Below the pieces are notes generated by a model. That model saw only the letters and a list, made by a program, of their open reading frames with translations, made no database searches and was not told where the DNA came from. From contig NZ_NBOC01000012.1 of the NCBI RefSeq assembly GCF_002104455.1, positions 1-64,000 on the forward strand: DNA of 64,000 bases, in the 5' to 3' direction. Of the stretch, positions 55,926 to 64,000 are shown in pieces. The stretch comes from Colwellia chukchiensis (GTDB lineage: Bacteria > Pseudomonadota > Gammaproteobacteria > Enterobacterales > Alteromonadaceae). A program made the position numbers and the translations under genes. How positions within the stretch are numbered: position 1 is the stretch's first letter; the number at the start of each line of letters is the position of its first letter.

Positions 55926-57110
55926 TTAGTTTTCTCCTTGTGTAGCGCTTTGTTTATCGCCAGTTTCAGGTAAAAAGTAACTGCCAATAAATAATGTTGA
56001 GCTGAGTAAGGTGATTAAAATAAATGCCCAGCTAAAGTCGCCTTGGTTAAGATCAACCAAGAGACCAAAAAGCCATAAAATGAGGGTAGATATAATATAA
56101 CTTATTGAATAAAACATACTAAACACTATGGTAATGCGCGCCGAGGTCATTTTGGGTAACTCGTGTGGAATGGTCACTAAGGCGGTGACCGGCAAGAAGA
56201 TGAAAAACCCTAACAACATAGCGGCTAATGTTTGAAGCCACGCCAGTTCGCTAAAGGAAAAAATCGCGGTACTGAGCACCACCACTAACCCAGACCAGCG
56301 GATCACGGGTAAGCGCAAAGGCACTTTTTTACTGTAAATAATACCAAATATAGTGCCAATAATACCAAAGCCTATCACCCACTTACTTTGCACTATGCCG
56401 GCTTTGGGGTAGAAGGTGAATAAGCAAATATAAAACGCCAAAATACCTGAGTAGGCGAGACCATAAAGCCAGTTAAAGCGATCTTTTAAACCTTGCGCAT
56501 AGCTGTAGTCAGCCGATGCGCTGACTGGCGTATTGCTCATAGTGACAGGTTGCTCAAACTTTACCAGTAACCAGAGCAGGGCAATAATAAAGCTGGCAAT
56601 GGAAAATAGTACTAAACTATTTTGCCAATTGCCGGTTAGCTGATTGATGCTATCCATTTGCCATAATACGATGGCAGTACCTATGTTAAAGGCAACCGCG
56701 TTGATACCGTTAATGGTTGACCGTTCTTCAGCTTTAAAAAACTGTAATACAATAGGGTTAAAATAAACCACCATAAAGGCGCCGCCTAAGCCCATTAAAA
56801 AGCGGCTTAACAGCAGTAACTCATAATTGGGCGCATACGGGGTGAGTATGCCTATGGTGATTAATAAACTGGAGACAAAGAAGGCGTACTTAACCCCTAA
56901 TTTAATGGCGATCCACGCGGCAATAAAGGTACCAACAATTTTCGCTAACGTAACCGCGCCACTAATAAAACTTGCAGCGGCTAGGCTGTGTACATCAAGC
57001 GATAGCATAATGCTTTGCATACTTGCCGTGCCACCGACCCAAGCCATAGCAAATAATACATAACTAAAGAAAACAATTGTTTCTACTACATATTTGTTGG
57101 TAATTTTCAT
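55926..57110 (-). CDS. MFS transporter
   Basis: A 394-residue inner-membrane carrier with about twelve helices in two halves. The loop after helix 2 has AIKLGVKYAFF, helix 4 LLLSRFLMGLGGAFMVVYF, and the second half begins near residue 215. Closest to sugar/organic-anion carriers by eye, but the substrate cannot be named. It is the first gene of a unit with the esterase, which suggests uptake of an ester that is then hydrolysed, as inference only. Confidence 0.8.
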   Translation of the reverse strand: MKITNKYVVETIVFFSYVLFAMAWVGGTASMQSIMLSLDVHSLAAASFISGAVTLAKIVGTFIAAWIAIKLGVKYAFFVSSLLITIGILTPYAPNYELLLLSRFLMGLGGAFMVVYFNPIVLQFFKAEERSTINGINAVAFNIGTAIVLWQMDSINQLTGNWQNSLVLFSIASFIIALLWLLVKFEQPVTMSNTPVSASADYSYAQGLKDRFNWLYGLAYSGILAFYICLFTFYPKAGIVQSKWVIGFGIIGTIFGIIYSKKVPLRLPVIRWSGLVVVLSTAIFSFSELAWLQTLAAMLLGFFIFLPVTALVTIPHELPKMTSARITIVFSMFYSISYIISTLILWLFGLLVDLNQGDFSWAFILITLLSSTLFIGSYFLPETGDKQSATQGEN

Positions 57111-57272
57111 TTATGATAACTTTTTAACAGAAAAACAATGAATGGTTAGACTACCTGAGCACACTGAGAAAATAAGTACTACCTTAGTGCACTACAAGCC
57201 ATGAGTCACCATGATAAAATAAAACCTGTATTGCCTGCAGGGGGCAATATTGGACAATAAAAAGGGAAGCAT

Positions 57273-60200
57273 GTGTTAGCTTGGCTGTCTATTGATACTT
57301 GGTTGGTAACCATACTTTCCATTGGCTATTTGTGCTTGTTGTTTTTAGTCGCCTATAAAGGTCAAAACCAATCGCCAGCACAGTGGCGTTGTAAGCCTTG
57401 GGTATATAGCCTTTCGCTAGCAGTTAGCTGTACTTCATGGGCGTTTTACGGCACGGTTGGGCAAGCCGCAACAACCGGTGCTTGGTTAGCACCCATATAT
57501 ATCGGCTCTATACTCTGCTTAGTGTTAGCTTGGCCTATGTTGCTGAAAATGTTAACTATTATCAAGCGACAAAACCTGACCTCAATCGCCGACTTTATTG
57601 CCTTTCGCTATGATCGCTCGCCTAAAATAGCCATTACCGTGGCCTTGATTGCACTCGCGGGCACTGTGCCTTACATCGCTTTGCAATTACGCGCCATCAG
57701 TACCAGTTTTGACTTGCTTACCGGCACTTATCAATCGGGTATTAGCACGGCATTTGTGGTGACTGTGGTTTTGATCGTATTTAGTATCTTTTTTGGTACC
57801 CGACAAATTGCCGCTAGCAAACAAAACCAAGGCCTAGTATTGGCGATTGCGTTTAGCTCAGTGGTGAAATTATTAGCGTTAACCGCTGTTGGCATTTTTG
57901 CGACATTTTTTGTTTTTGACGGCTTTGCTGACCTCGCCTCGCAGCAGCAAAGTCGCGCCTTATTTAGCGAGCAAAACGCCAGCTACCTTGGCATAGCGCA
58001 GGCGATTTTAGGGGCAATTACCATTTTTGTTTTACCGCAGCAATTTCATATGATGATGATAGAAAATCATCACCCCAATGAATTAAAAACTGCTCGTTGG
58101 TTGTTTCCTCTGTACTTTATTTTGATCAATATTTTTGTTTTACCCATAGCAATTGCAGGCTTGATCACCTTTCCTGGGGGCAGCGTTGATGCCGACACTT
58201 ATGTGCTGACCTTGCCGTTATTTTTTAATCAAGCTTGGTTAGGGATCATTGTCTATATTGGTGGCTTAGCCGCGGCGAGTAGCATGGTCATTGTTTCGGC
58301 TATCGTGCTCAGTACAATGATAGCAACGGAAGTGATCACGCCATTAACCCTCAAATTTAAACTGTTTGGCAAAAGTAACTCAGCACAGTTTTCCGGCTTA
58401 TTATTAAAACAGCGTCGTTTGGCGATTGCAGCCATACTATTATGTGGCTTTGCCTTTGAGCGCAGCATTAATCAGCAAAGTCATTTGGCCAGTATCGGCT
58501 TATTGTCGTTTGTTTTATTATCACAATTTGCCCCAGCAATTATCGGTGCCTTGTATTGGCGAAAAGCCAATGGTAAAGGGGCGTTAACCGGCTTAATTGT
58601 TGGCAGTTTGGTGTGGTTTTATACTTTATTTTTGCCCATGATTGCCCCTAATATTGCGTGGCTGGAAACTGGCGCCTTTGGTATCTATTGGTTAAAGCCA
58701 ACGGCCTTGTTAGGGCTCGACTTTTTAGATGTAACCAGCCATGGTGTGTTTTACAGCTTGCTCAGCAATATTATCTGCTTTGTGTTGGTGTCACTGTTAA
58801 CGCATCGCAGTGTCGGGGAAAAACTGCAAGCTGATATTTTCATCAGCCGCAGCCAACGAGATATCGCCCGTAACCTCAGCACGCAAGACTTGTATAGCTT
58901 ATTACTCAGGTTTATTAATAAAGAGGCCGCCGATAGCTTATTGCACTTGGCCAAGTCGCAAGCACAAAACGGCGTTGAACAAGCAAATAATTTAGTCGAA
59001 TATACCCGTTTACAACTGTCTGGCGTACTCGGCTCTGCGTCTACGCGTATGGTAATGAAAGCCGCCTCCACCTCAGAAACGTTTCCGTTTGAAGACGTGG
59101 TGAGTATTGTTGACGAAGCCAATCAAATGTTTCGCTTTAATCGTGAGTTATTGCAATCAGGCGTGGAAAACATCGAGCAAGGCATTAGTGTGGTTGATGC
59201 CGATATGCGCTTAGTGGCGTGGAACCAGCGTTATATTGAGCTATTGGATTACCCAGAAGGCTTTGTTCAAGCAGGCCTGCCGGTGGAAACCTTACTTAAA
59301 TTTAATATCAATCGCGGTATTATTGCTAAAACTGCTGACAGCGCGCAGATGATAGACAAACGTATTGCCCATATGAAAAACGGCGACAGCCATCACTTTC
59401 AGCGTACCATGCCAAACGGTATGGTGTTGGAAATTCGCGGGCAATCTATGCCAGGTGGTGGTTTTGTCAGTACCTTTTCCGATATTACTGCCCACATCGA
59501 AGCAGAAAAAGCCTTACAAAAAGCCAATGAAAACCTCGAAAAACGCGTGGCAAGCCGCACGCAAGAATTAGCGAATGCCAAGGCCGAAGCAGAGTCTGCT
59601 AATAGCAGTAAAAGCCGGTTTCTAGCGGCAGCCAGCCATGACTTGATGCAACCCTTTAACGCCCTGTCTTTGTTTACCTCGATGTTAAAAAAGAAAGTGC
59701 AAGGAGCGGAGTTGACGGCATTAGCGCAGCAAATAGATGACTCATTAAACGTGGTTGAGGCGTTACTCTCAGATTTAGTTGAAATATCACGCTTAGATAA
59801 CAGCTCAGAAAAAATAGAAAAAAGTCACTTTGCCCTTAATGAGTTATTAGCGCCGCTAAAAAACGAATTTATTGTCTTAGCCGCACAAGCAAATATCGAG
59901 TTTTCTTATCAATTAAGTCAGTGCTTGGTTTATTCTGACAAACGTCTGCTCAGGCGGATCATTCAAAACTTTTTATCCAATGCCATTCATTATTGTGACG
60001 ATAAACGGGGGGCAAAAGCGGGTATTGCCAATCGTATACTCTTGGGGGTACGGCGCAACAAGGACACTATTCGCATAGAAGTGTGGGATAATGGTCCCGG
60101 CATCGCATTAGCGCAACAAGCCGCTATATTTCGTGAATTTGAGCGTTTAGCGCAAAATAGAGAAATACCTGGACTGGGCTTAGGTTTGGCGATTTCTGAG

Positions 60201-60770
60201 CGCATTGCAAAATTACTTGGCTTGGCTATATCGGTTAAATCAGAGCTGGGTCAGGGCACCTGTTTTAGTATTGAAGTACCAAGGGTGAGTGCAAGTCGTG
60301 CCGAATTAGCACCGACGTTGCAACGAGCGGTGAGTCAAGCTGAGTTAAGTAATAATGCCTCAACCTCTCGCTCAGCAAAAGAGCAGCCAGAGCGTGCATT
60401 TGAGCATGTTGTGGTTTTGTTAATCGATAATGACGAGTTGATGTTATCGGCGTTAGCGTCACAACTTGGTGATTGGGGATGTCAGGTGTTAACAGCCCAT
60501 GACCATGACTCCGCTGCTAAAGTTTTAGCCACAGGTGAAATGGTACCTGATGTTATTTTGGCAGATTATCACTTAGATGATGGCGAAAATGGCGTAGCTA
60601 TTGTGCAAGCTTTGCAAAAAACCTGGCATTGGCAGCAGCCAACGATAATATGCAGCGCTGACCCATCTGAACGCGTGCGTCAACACACCAGTGATGCTGA
60701 GTTTTTGTTCTTGCGCAAACCGGTTAAGTCTTTAGCGTTAAAGCGCCTGATGCGTCAGTTACTAGGCTAG
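57273..60770 (+). CDS. crbS: CrbS-like sodium/solute-symporter sensor histidine kinase
   Basis: A 1165-residue hybrid. Residues 1-520 form a sodium:solute symporter domain with about thirteen helices. Then come a linker (STAC-like, about 520-575), a PAS domain (about 625-740, QGISVVDADMRLVAWNQRY), a coiled coil, the HisKA site with His789 in AASHDLMQPFNALS, an ATPase domain (NFLSNAIHYCDDKRG, GLGLGLAISERIAKLL) and a C-terminal receiver with Asp1098 (VILADYHLDDG). This order equals CrbS/MxtR of Vibrio and Pseudomonas, which controls acetate use. Start GTG at 57273 with AGGGAA before it. Confidence 0.85.
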   Translation: MLAWLSIDTWLVTILSIGYLCLLFLVAYKGQNQSPAQWRCKPWVYSLSLAVSCTSWAFYGTVGQAATTGAWLAPIYIGSILCLVLAWPMLLKMLTIIKRQNLTSIADFIAFRYDRSPKIAITVALIALAGTVPYIALQLRAISTSFDLLTGTYQSGISTAFVVTVVLIVFSIFFGTRQIAASKQNQGLVLAIAFSSVVKLLALTAVGIFATFFVFDGFADLASQQQSRALFSEQNASYLGIAQAILGAITIFVLPQQFHMMMIENHHPNELKTARWLFPLYFILINIFVLPIAIAGLITFPGGSVDADTYVLTLPLFFNQAWLGIIVYIGGLAAASSMVIVSAIVLSTMIATEVITPLTLKFKLFGKSNSAQFSGLLLKQRRLAIAAILLCGFAFERSINQQSHLASIGLLSFVLLSQFAPAIIGALYWRKANGKGALTGLIVGSLVWFYTLFLPMIAPNIAWLETGAFGIYWLKPTALLGLDFLDVTSHGVFYSLLSNIICFVLVSLLTHRSVGEKLQADIFISRSQRDIARNLSTQDLYSLLLRFINKEAADSLLHLAKSQAQNGVEQANNLVEYTRLQLSGVLGSASTRMVMKAASTSETFPFEDVVSIVDEANQMFRFNRELLQSGVENIEQGISVVDADMRLVAWNQRYIELLDYPEGFVQAGLPVETLLKFNINRGIIAKTADSAQMIDKRIAHMKNGDSHHFQRTMPNGMVLEIRGQSMPGGGFVSTFSDITAHIEAEKALQKANENLEKRVASRTQELANAKAEAESANSSKSRFLAAASHDLMQPFNALSLFTSMLKKKVQGAELTALAQQIDDSLNVVEALLSDLVEISRLDNSSEKIEKSHFALNELLAPLKNEFIVLAAQANIEFSYQLSQCLVYSDKRLLRRIIQNFLSNAIHYCDDKRGAKAGIANRILLGVRRNKDTIRIEVWDNGPGIALAQQAAIFREFERLAQNREIPGLGLGLAISERIAKLLGLAISVKSELGQGTCFSIEVPRVSASRAELAPTLQRAVSQAELSNNASTSRSAKEQPERAFEHVVVLLIDNDELMLSALASQLGDWGCQVLTAHDHDSAAKVLATGEMVPDVILADYHLDDGENGVAIVQALQKTWHWQQPTIICSADPSERVRQHTSDAEFLFLRKPVKSLALKRLMRQLLG

Positions 60771-60938
60771 GGTTGGAGTACTCGCAAAGGTGTTAATGAG
60801 CGACTTAAAGTCAATAGCCGCTAGTGGGTCTTGAAATGCAGCTTGCTAAATTCACCTTTTGTTACAAAGCCGCTTGGCGCTGATCTTAAATACGTTGTAC
60901 TTTATTACTAGCAAACTTTTATTAATATAAAGGGCATA

Positions 60939-61115
60939 ATGACAATGTTAAAAAAATGCTTAATGCTAGGTGCTTTACTAGTGGCGGCTTTTATCGCCTA
61001 CGGTTATGGCTTTTCGCATGGCCTGTTGCTGTTTATTGTGTTTGGCATGGTGTTAGAGCTTACGTTTTGGTTTGCAATTTTTACCCAGAAAAACGCTAAC
61101 AGCCCTAACAGGTAA
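60939..61115 (+). CDS. 58-residue membrane protein
   Basis: A short gene with AAGGG 5 bases before its ATG. The product begins MTMLKKCLMLGALLVAAFIA, has two hydrophobic segments (about 4-24 and 27-48) and a polar Asn-rich tail (QKNANSPNR). It sits between the CrbS-like kinase and the convergent CrbR-like regulator gene. Family unknown; real coding is supported by ribosome site and hydrophobic pattern only. Confidence 0.55.
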   Translation: MTMLKKCLMLGALLVAAFIAYGYGFSHGLLLFIVFGMVLELTFWFAIFTQKNANSPNR

Positions 61116-61187
61116 AGCGTGCGGTAGCCGCCGTGAGCGCTGAGTTATTATGCCTTTGCGGTGCGACAATAATCTGGTGATGAACGC

Positions 61188-61856
61188 TTAAGAGACGTTT
61201 AAATGTTGAGATGGGCTAAGCATCAGTTGTTGGTAGGCTAAACCGGCTAGGGTACGGTTGTTTACTTCGAGCTTCAGTAATATCGCTGAAACATGTTTCT
61301 TGACTGTGGTTTCTTTAATATCAAGATCATAGGCAATTTGTTTGTTTAATTGTCCGTCGGCGATGCGTGTTAGTACTATGTATTGTTGTGGCGTTAGTTG
61401 GCTTAACTGCTTGGCAAGTTTTTGATGGTTGATATCGGTTTGTTGATCGGCATTAAACTCGATATCTTTGGGCAGCCAAATATCTCCTGCTAATACCGTA
61501 TCGATTGCTTGTGCTATAGTGCTTAAGTCGGCGGACTTAGGAATAAAGGCAGCGGCGCCAAAATTAATGGCTTTTTGCATGGTTTCAGAGTTATCGTCTG
61601 ACGACACCATGATCACCACAATATCAGGGAAGTGATTCTGTAATTGCGTTAAACCGGTAAAGCCGTTATTACCTGGCATATGTAGGTCAAGAAAAACCAG
61701 CTCTAAACTACTGTTATGACTAACTTCTTTAAGTAAATCATGAAAGTTATCCACTTCTAAGGTTTCATCATCATCAATACACTCCACAATCGCTTGTTTT
61801 AACGCGGTGCGAAATAAAGGATGGTCATCGGCAATAATAACTTTGGCGCTTGACAT
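61188..61856 (-). CDS. crbR: CrbR-like LuxR-family response regulator
   Basis: A 222-residue regulator. Receiver domain 1-120 with acidic Asp10/Asp11 (IIADDHPLF), phospho-acceptor Asp57 (LVFLDLHMPG) and Lys in FIPKSAD. LuxR-type helix-turn-helix at the C-terminus (LTPQQYIVLTRIADGQLNKQ, TVKKHVSAILLKL). Its position next to the symporter-kinase gene makes it the likely partner, equivalent to CrbR/ErdR, which activates acs. Here the pair is convergent and not divergent or co-directional. A terminator lies upstream of it. Confidence 0.85.
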   Translation of the reverse strand: MSSAKVIIADDHPLFRTALKQAIVECIDDDETLEVDNFHDLLKEVSHNSSLELVFLDLHMPGNNGFTGLTQLQNHFPDIVVIMVSSDDNSETMQKAINFGAAAFIPKSADLSTIAQAIDTVLAGDIWLPKDIEFNADQQTDINHQKLAKQLSQLTPQQYIVLTRIADGQLNKQIAYDLDIKETTVKKHVSAILLKLEVNNRTLAGLAYQQLMLSPSQHLNVS

Positions 61857-61904
61857 AGTTCACTCCAGTAATTGATTTAACGACACAACAGTTGTAATGA
61901 AAAA

Positions 61905-61930
61905 GAGCTGGGTTTGCCAGCTCTTTTTTT
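61905..61930. terminator. Terminator downstream of the TonB receptor gene
   Basis: GAGCTGG-GTTTG-CCAGCTC, with AAAA before the left arm and TTTTTTTT behind the right arm. It lies between the receptor stop (61962) and the crbR start and can work in both directions. Confidence 0.85.
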
Positions 61931-61961
61931 ACCTTACGGCTTAGCACAATAACATAGTTAG

Positions 61962-64000
61962 CTAAAATTGGTATCCAAGGGTTAGTGAAACGGTTCTTGG
62001 GTCACCAAAATAGCCAATCAGGGTGTTATCGCCACCAAGGCCTGGTGCATAACCACCATCATCTAACGGTGCAACAAACTGATAACCCCCTATCATGTAT
62101 TCTTCATCGGTTAAGTTTTTCACATGTAAGCCGGCATTCCAATGACCGTCATCACTGTACCAAACCACACTCATGTTCGCGATGCCGTAACCTTCTTGTG
62201 TTAATAAGCTGTTTTCTTCAAATAACACATAATCGTCACGATAGTAGTAACTGGCATTGACAATAAAGTCACCGACACTTGACTCGATCGTGTAGTTTGC
62301 CCCTAAGTTAAAGGTGTACTCTGGCGTATTTGAAATAGAGAAGGTATCAGACTTATCAAAGGGTAAGCCGGTATCTGGGTCTGTATCTATGACTTCTTTG
62401 AAATCGCTATCAATATAGCCAAAGCTTGCCGATAGCATAAGATCTGGCGTCGCTAAATAGGTAAATTCAGCTTCAATACCATTGGCATCTGAGCTACCGA
62501 TATTACCTAAGCGTTGGTTAAGTACGCTGGCATCGGCACTGGGCAGTACCGAAATATATTGACGGTCTTTGTGATCCAGTGAGAACAAGGTAACGTTGGC
62601 GCGTAAACGGTTCTCTAACCACTCACTTTTCATACCTATTTCAAACGAGTCAACATCTTCTGGGTTGGCTGCTGGCTCAGGGCCGGTGGCGCGTGGGTTA
62701 AAAGTACCGGATTTAAAGCCTTGTGAAAAGCTGGTAAAAAACATTAAATCATCATTGGCTTGATACTCAACACCCAAGCGCGGGGTAAACTTAGACCATT
62801 GCTCGCGGTCATCAAGCACCACAGGCACTAACTCGCCATCGGGGCGCACATAACCGTCAATCCAGCCCGATTCAGGGTAAACGGTGTCAAACACTAAGCC
62901 ATTACGAACAATGGCTTCTTTTTTATCTTTGGTGTAACGCGCACCGGCGGTAACCGACCATTTATCGCTTAAATCATAACTTAATTGTGCATAGGCAGCG
63001 GTACTTTTTGAATTACTACAACCACTGACTTCACGGGTTAAGCCAGGTAAACCAATGGATTGACCAAGGACTTCTAAAATGGCTTCAAATTGACCACAAG
63101 ACTCACCGTCATAGTAATATAAACCGGAAACAAATTTAGACCTGTCGCCGATAACATTCATCTGAATTTCATGGGTTCTTTGGTTATCATCGTAGATAGC
63201 CGGTACATCAAAAATTCTTAATGAGGTATTGTCAAAGTCGATATTGGTTGGTGAGTAACTATCACGTTTTGAAAACACATATTTTAATGATGTAGCATCA
63301 CTGAGTGTCCATTTCGCGGTAAAGCTAATGCCCTCAAGCTCAACCTCATTCCATGTTGGTAAACTGGTATAAGAGTCGTAAACCTCATCAGGTACTGGTG
63401 CATCTGTTAGTATGCTCGGCAATAAGCGATAGCCGCCTTTGGCGTTTGAGTCGTCTTTTGTTTTGTCCCAGTTAAAGCTTAACAGTAAGTCATCACTCGC
63501 ATGGTACTCTAAACTAATGCGACTCGCCGTTAAGTCTTTGTTGTAGTTTTCTTTATCTTGGTTGGCTAAGTCGGAAGTTAAAAACTCACCAAAACCATCA
63601 CGTTGCATATTGGCTAAGCCAAAGCCAATATAAAGCTTATCAGCTATCAGTGGGTATTGACCGGTTAATTTAATATCCTTTTGATTATATTGACCAATGG
63701 TACCTTGAATTTTTAACTCCGCGTCACCTGACATTTCTTTAGTGACATATTTAATGGCACCACCTATGGTGTTTTTACCATACAGTGTGCCTTGTGGGCC
63801 ACGCAGTACTTCGACTCGCTCGACATCAAGTAAGTCAAGTACAGCGCCTTGTGGCCTAGCGATGTATACATCATCGATATAAATACCAACACCCGCTTCA
63901 TAACCCCATAATGGATCTTGCTGACCAACACCACGAATAAACGCTGTGATAGTTGAGTTAGTACCACGGCTGCGCTGTAGGGTAGTGTTTGGGGAAAACT
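61962..64000 (-). CDS. TonB-dependent outer-membrane receptor (partial)
   Basis: The gene runs past the window end; 679 codons are visible, and the true start lies beyond 64000. The visible N-terminal part is a plug domain: GVGIYIDDVYIARPQGAV, VERVEVLRGPQGTLYGKNT and IGGAIKYVTKEM. The rest is the beta-barrel, with TonB-receptor landmarks LFTSFSQGFKSGTFNPR, LFSLDHKDRQYISVLPS, LRANVTLF and the final aromatic LTLGYQF. This subtype with RGPQGTLYGKN is common for carbohydrate or small organic ligands in Alteromonadales; the ligand is unknown. Confidence 0.92.
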   Translation of the reverse strand, partial: FSPNTTLQRSRGTNSTITAFIRGVGQQDPLWGYEAGVGIYIDDVYIARPQGAVLDLLDVERVEVLRGPQGTLYGKNTIGGAIKYVTKEMSGDAELKIQGTIGQYNQKDIKLTGQYPLIADKLYIGFGLANMQRDGFGEFLTSDLANQDKENYNKDLTASRISLEYHASDDLLLSFNWDKTKDDSNAKGGYRLLPSILTDAPVPDEVYDSYTSLPTWNEVELEGISFTAKWTLSDATSLKYVFSKRDSYSPTNIDFDNTSLRIFDVPAIYDDNQRTHEIQMNVIGDRSKFVSGLYYYDGESCGQFEAILEVLGQSIGLPGLTREVSGCSNSKSTAAYAQLSYDLSDKWSVTAGARYTKDKKEAIVRNGLVFDTVYPESGWIDGYVRPDGELVPVVLDDREQWSKFTPRLGVEYQANDDLMFFTSFSQGFKSGTFNPRATGPEPAANPEDVDSFEIGMKSEWLENRLRANVTLFSLDHKDRQYISVLPSADASVLNQRLGNIGSSDANGIEAEFTYLATPDLMLSASFGYIDSDFKEVIDTDPDTGLPFDKSDTFSISNTPEYTFNLGANYTIESSVGDFIVNASYYYRDDYVLFEENSLLTQEGYGIANMSVVWYSDDGHWNAGLHVKNLTDEEYMIGGYQFVAPLDDGGYAPGLGGDNTLIGYFGDPRTVSLTLGYQF

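Noticed and set aside
57271-57279. ATG at 57271 as start of the kinase gene
   Set aside because: It reads ATG-TGT-TAG, an immediate stop; the overlapping GTG at 57273 is the in-frame start.
61962-63734. TonB receptor starting at the internal Met at 63734
   Set aside because: The same frame continues upstream with a typical plug domain to the window edge, so that Met is internal.
63764-63967. Minus-strand 67-codon frame at the window end
   Set aside because: It is an alternative frame of the TonB receptor, whose plug domain reads clearly through the same bases.

Overview
The window looks like chromosomal DNA of a marine gammaproteobacterium of the order Alteromonadales. A Colwelliaceae-like host (Colwellia/Thalassotalea type) is my best guess. 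The basis is the conserved block ftsB-ispD-ispF-truD-surE-pcm-yqaA-nlpD-rpoS facing mutS, csiV downstream of mfd, the ubiT/ubiUV locus, a marine-type class GN sortase pair, a CrbS/CrbR-like two-component system and an AT-leaning base composition. Genus is inference only. I saw no tRNA, rRNA, CRISPR array, prophage or complete insertion sequence.

Layout. 1-6.5 kb: a secreted DUF5329 protein; a nitric-oxide defence locus (hmp flavohaemoglobin plus a small membrane protein of unknown function, divergent from norR, with a consensus sigma-54 promoter and two perfect NorR operators between them); and the uracil salvage pair uraA-upp. 6.5-18 kb: the housekeeping block for cell division, isoprenoid precursors, tRNA modification, protein repair, stationary-phase sigma factor and DNA repair (ftsB to rpoS, mutS, recA). 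The mutS-recA gap holds a MITE-like remnant, a long perfect inverted repeat and a LexA-controlled recA promoter. 18.4-31.7 kb: the most unusual block, six closely packed plus-strand genes. They encode a TPR/beta-barrel protein interrupted by an amber codon, a secreted FecR-domain protein, a 1993-residue cadherin-like/delta-60 lipoprotein, a metallo-beta-lactamase-fold hydrolase, a CHASE2 adenylate/guanylate cyclase and a GAF-HD-GYP phosphodiesterase. Together they suggest a cell-surface module coupled to cyclic-nucleotide signalling.

31.7-47.3 kb: a lone XdhC-family protein, the O2-independent ubiquinone genes ubiT and ubiU-ubiV, rsuA, a periplasmic binding protein, DUF1244, csiV-mfd, a DUF1456 protein, a YeiH exporter and a RIO kinase. 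47.4-57.1 kb: a GhrA-like reductase behind a perfect palindrome, a class GN sortase with its VIT/vWA target, a class-C beta-lactamase-like hydrolase, a SIMPL-domain protein, 3-hydroxybutyrate dehydrogenase, a three-copy 49-bp repeat in a convergent gap, and an MFS transporter/esterase pair. 57.3-64 kb: a CrbS-like transporter-sensor kinase, a 58-residue membrane protein, a CrbR-like regulator, and a TonB-dependent receptor cut by the window edge.

The strongest regulatory readings come directly from the DNA: the sigma-54/NorR region at 2.37-2.48 kb and the LexA box that exactly fills the spacer of the recA promoter. The best candidates for undescribed biology are the 18.4-31.7 kb surface/second-messenger operon and the small membrane protein in the NorR regulon.
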